This document shows positions 6,051-6,309 of a stretch of DNA of 6,309 bases, piece by piece. Source of the stretch: Cyanobacteria bacterium T3Sed10_376R1m. Its GTDB lineage: Bacteria; Cyanobacteriota; Cyanobacteriia; Cyanobacteriales; Cyanobacteriaceae. The DNA lies in contig PXEJ01000403.1 of assembly GCA_003566215.1 (NCBI GenBank), positions 1 to 6,309 on the forward strand, in the 5' to 3' direction. Both the position numbers and the translations under genes were made by a program. Every line of letters begins with the position of its first letter. Positions within the stretch are counted from its first letter, which is position 1. Under the pieces are notes generated by a model that saw only the letters and a program-made list of their open reading frames with translations, was not told where the DNA came from and made no database searches.

Positions 6051-6309
6051 TTTTTCCTTCTGGGAATTACCTCCCTAGAGACTGCCCAATATTTTGAAGC
6101 CTTTTCCATATTGTATGTCATTAAATCAGTGGAAAGCTGACTGAGCTTTTTAATTTCTAATTGATTTGTATCCACGTCTAAATTTGTAATCACTTCATCC
6201 CCCAGAGCTTTGGCTAACATAGGTATAACGGCGTTACCTATTTCTCTAAAACCATGCCAAATCGTCTCGTGAAATAAAAACCAATCTGGGAAAGTGTGTA
6301 ATCTAGCGG
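6047..6309 (-). CDS. DNA (cytosine-5-)methyltransferase, C-terminal end only (5' part beyond window)
   Basis: The minus strand is open from the window edge to the TGA at 6049-6047, giving 86 complete codons. The visible peptide begins ARLHTFPDWFLFHET and continues with IWHGFREIGNAVIPMLAKAL. This matches the end of C5 cytosine methyltransferases: the motif IX region (aRLqtFPdwf.F) and motif X (GFRqIGNAVpP.LA), which helps close the cofactor pocket. One position departs from the usual NAVPP, reading NAVIP. A tail of about 50 residues follows, ending YNMEKASKYWAVSREVIPRRKK. The catalytic Pro-Cys loop, the ENV motif and the target recognition domain all lie outside the window, so neither the activity nor the recognised site can be judged. 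It may be solitary or part of a restriction-modification system. The stop overlaps the next small ORF by four bases. Confidence 0.85.
   Translation of the reverse strand, partial: ARLHTFPDWFLFHETIWHGFREIGNAVIPMLAKALGDEVITNLDVDTNQLEIKKLSQLSTDLMTYNMEKASKYWAVSREVIPRRKK

Overview
The window looks like chromosomal DNA from an AT-rich cyanobacterium. Four copies of the cyanobacterial HIP1 octamer GCGATCGC lie in the coding regions. One gene is a close match, from memory, to the Synechocystis Sll0418 plastoquinone/tocopherol methyltransferase. The acetylglutamate kinase has the N-terminal extension typical of arginine- and PII-controlled enzymes. The low GC content and abundant A/T runs suggest a Cyanobacterium/Geminocystis-like or related unicellular lineage, but this placement is inference.

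The left part (1-3475) carries three plus-strand genes. The first is an amino-acid-oxidase-type FAD oxidoreductase that lacks only its first few codons. The second is a membrane-anchored 2-methyl-6-phytyl/solanesyl-benzoquinol methyltransferase. The third is a group A FAD monooxygenase of the salicylate-hydroxylase/UbiH type. Gaps are 87 and 46 bp. The second gap holds a small hairpin that could be a terminator and that also contains the only strong Shine-Dalgarno-like sequence for the monooxygenase. A quinol-ring methyltransferase followed by an aromatic-ring-hydroxylase-type flavoprotein makes a prenylquinone link plausible but unproven. argB (3572-4456) follows on the same strand after 96 bp.

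The 293-bp gap between the convergent genes argB and ygfZ (4457-4749) holds a 174-bp element. It has perfect 12-bp terminal inverted repeats and is flanked by 6-bp direct repeats (TATTTA). It has no room for a transposase, so it reads as a MITE-like non-autonomous insertion. Inside it is a short array of AATTGAY heptamers.

The right part is all minus strand. It has a ygfZ-type folate-binding Fe-S cluster maintenance protein (4750-5796), then a 149-bp gap, then a 34-codon hypothetical ORF (5946-6050). That ORF overlaps by ATGA the 3' end of a gene cut by the window edge (6047-6309). The cut gene's peptide carries the C-terminal motifs of a DNA cytosine-5 methyltransferase. Whether it belongs to a restriction-modification system or is a solitary methyltransferase cannot be seen here.

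Most of the window is ordinary core metabolism. The least-described parts are the MITE-like element, the coupled small ORF behind the DNA methyltransferase, and the pairing of the quinol methyltransferase with two flavoproteins.
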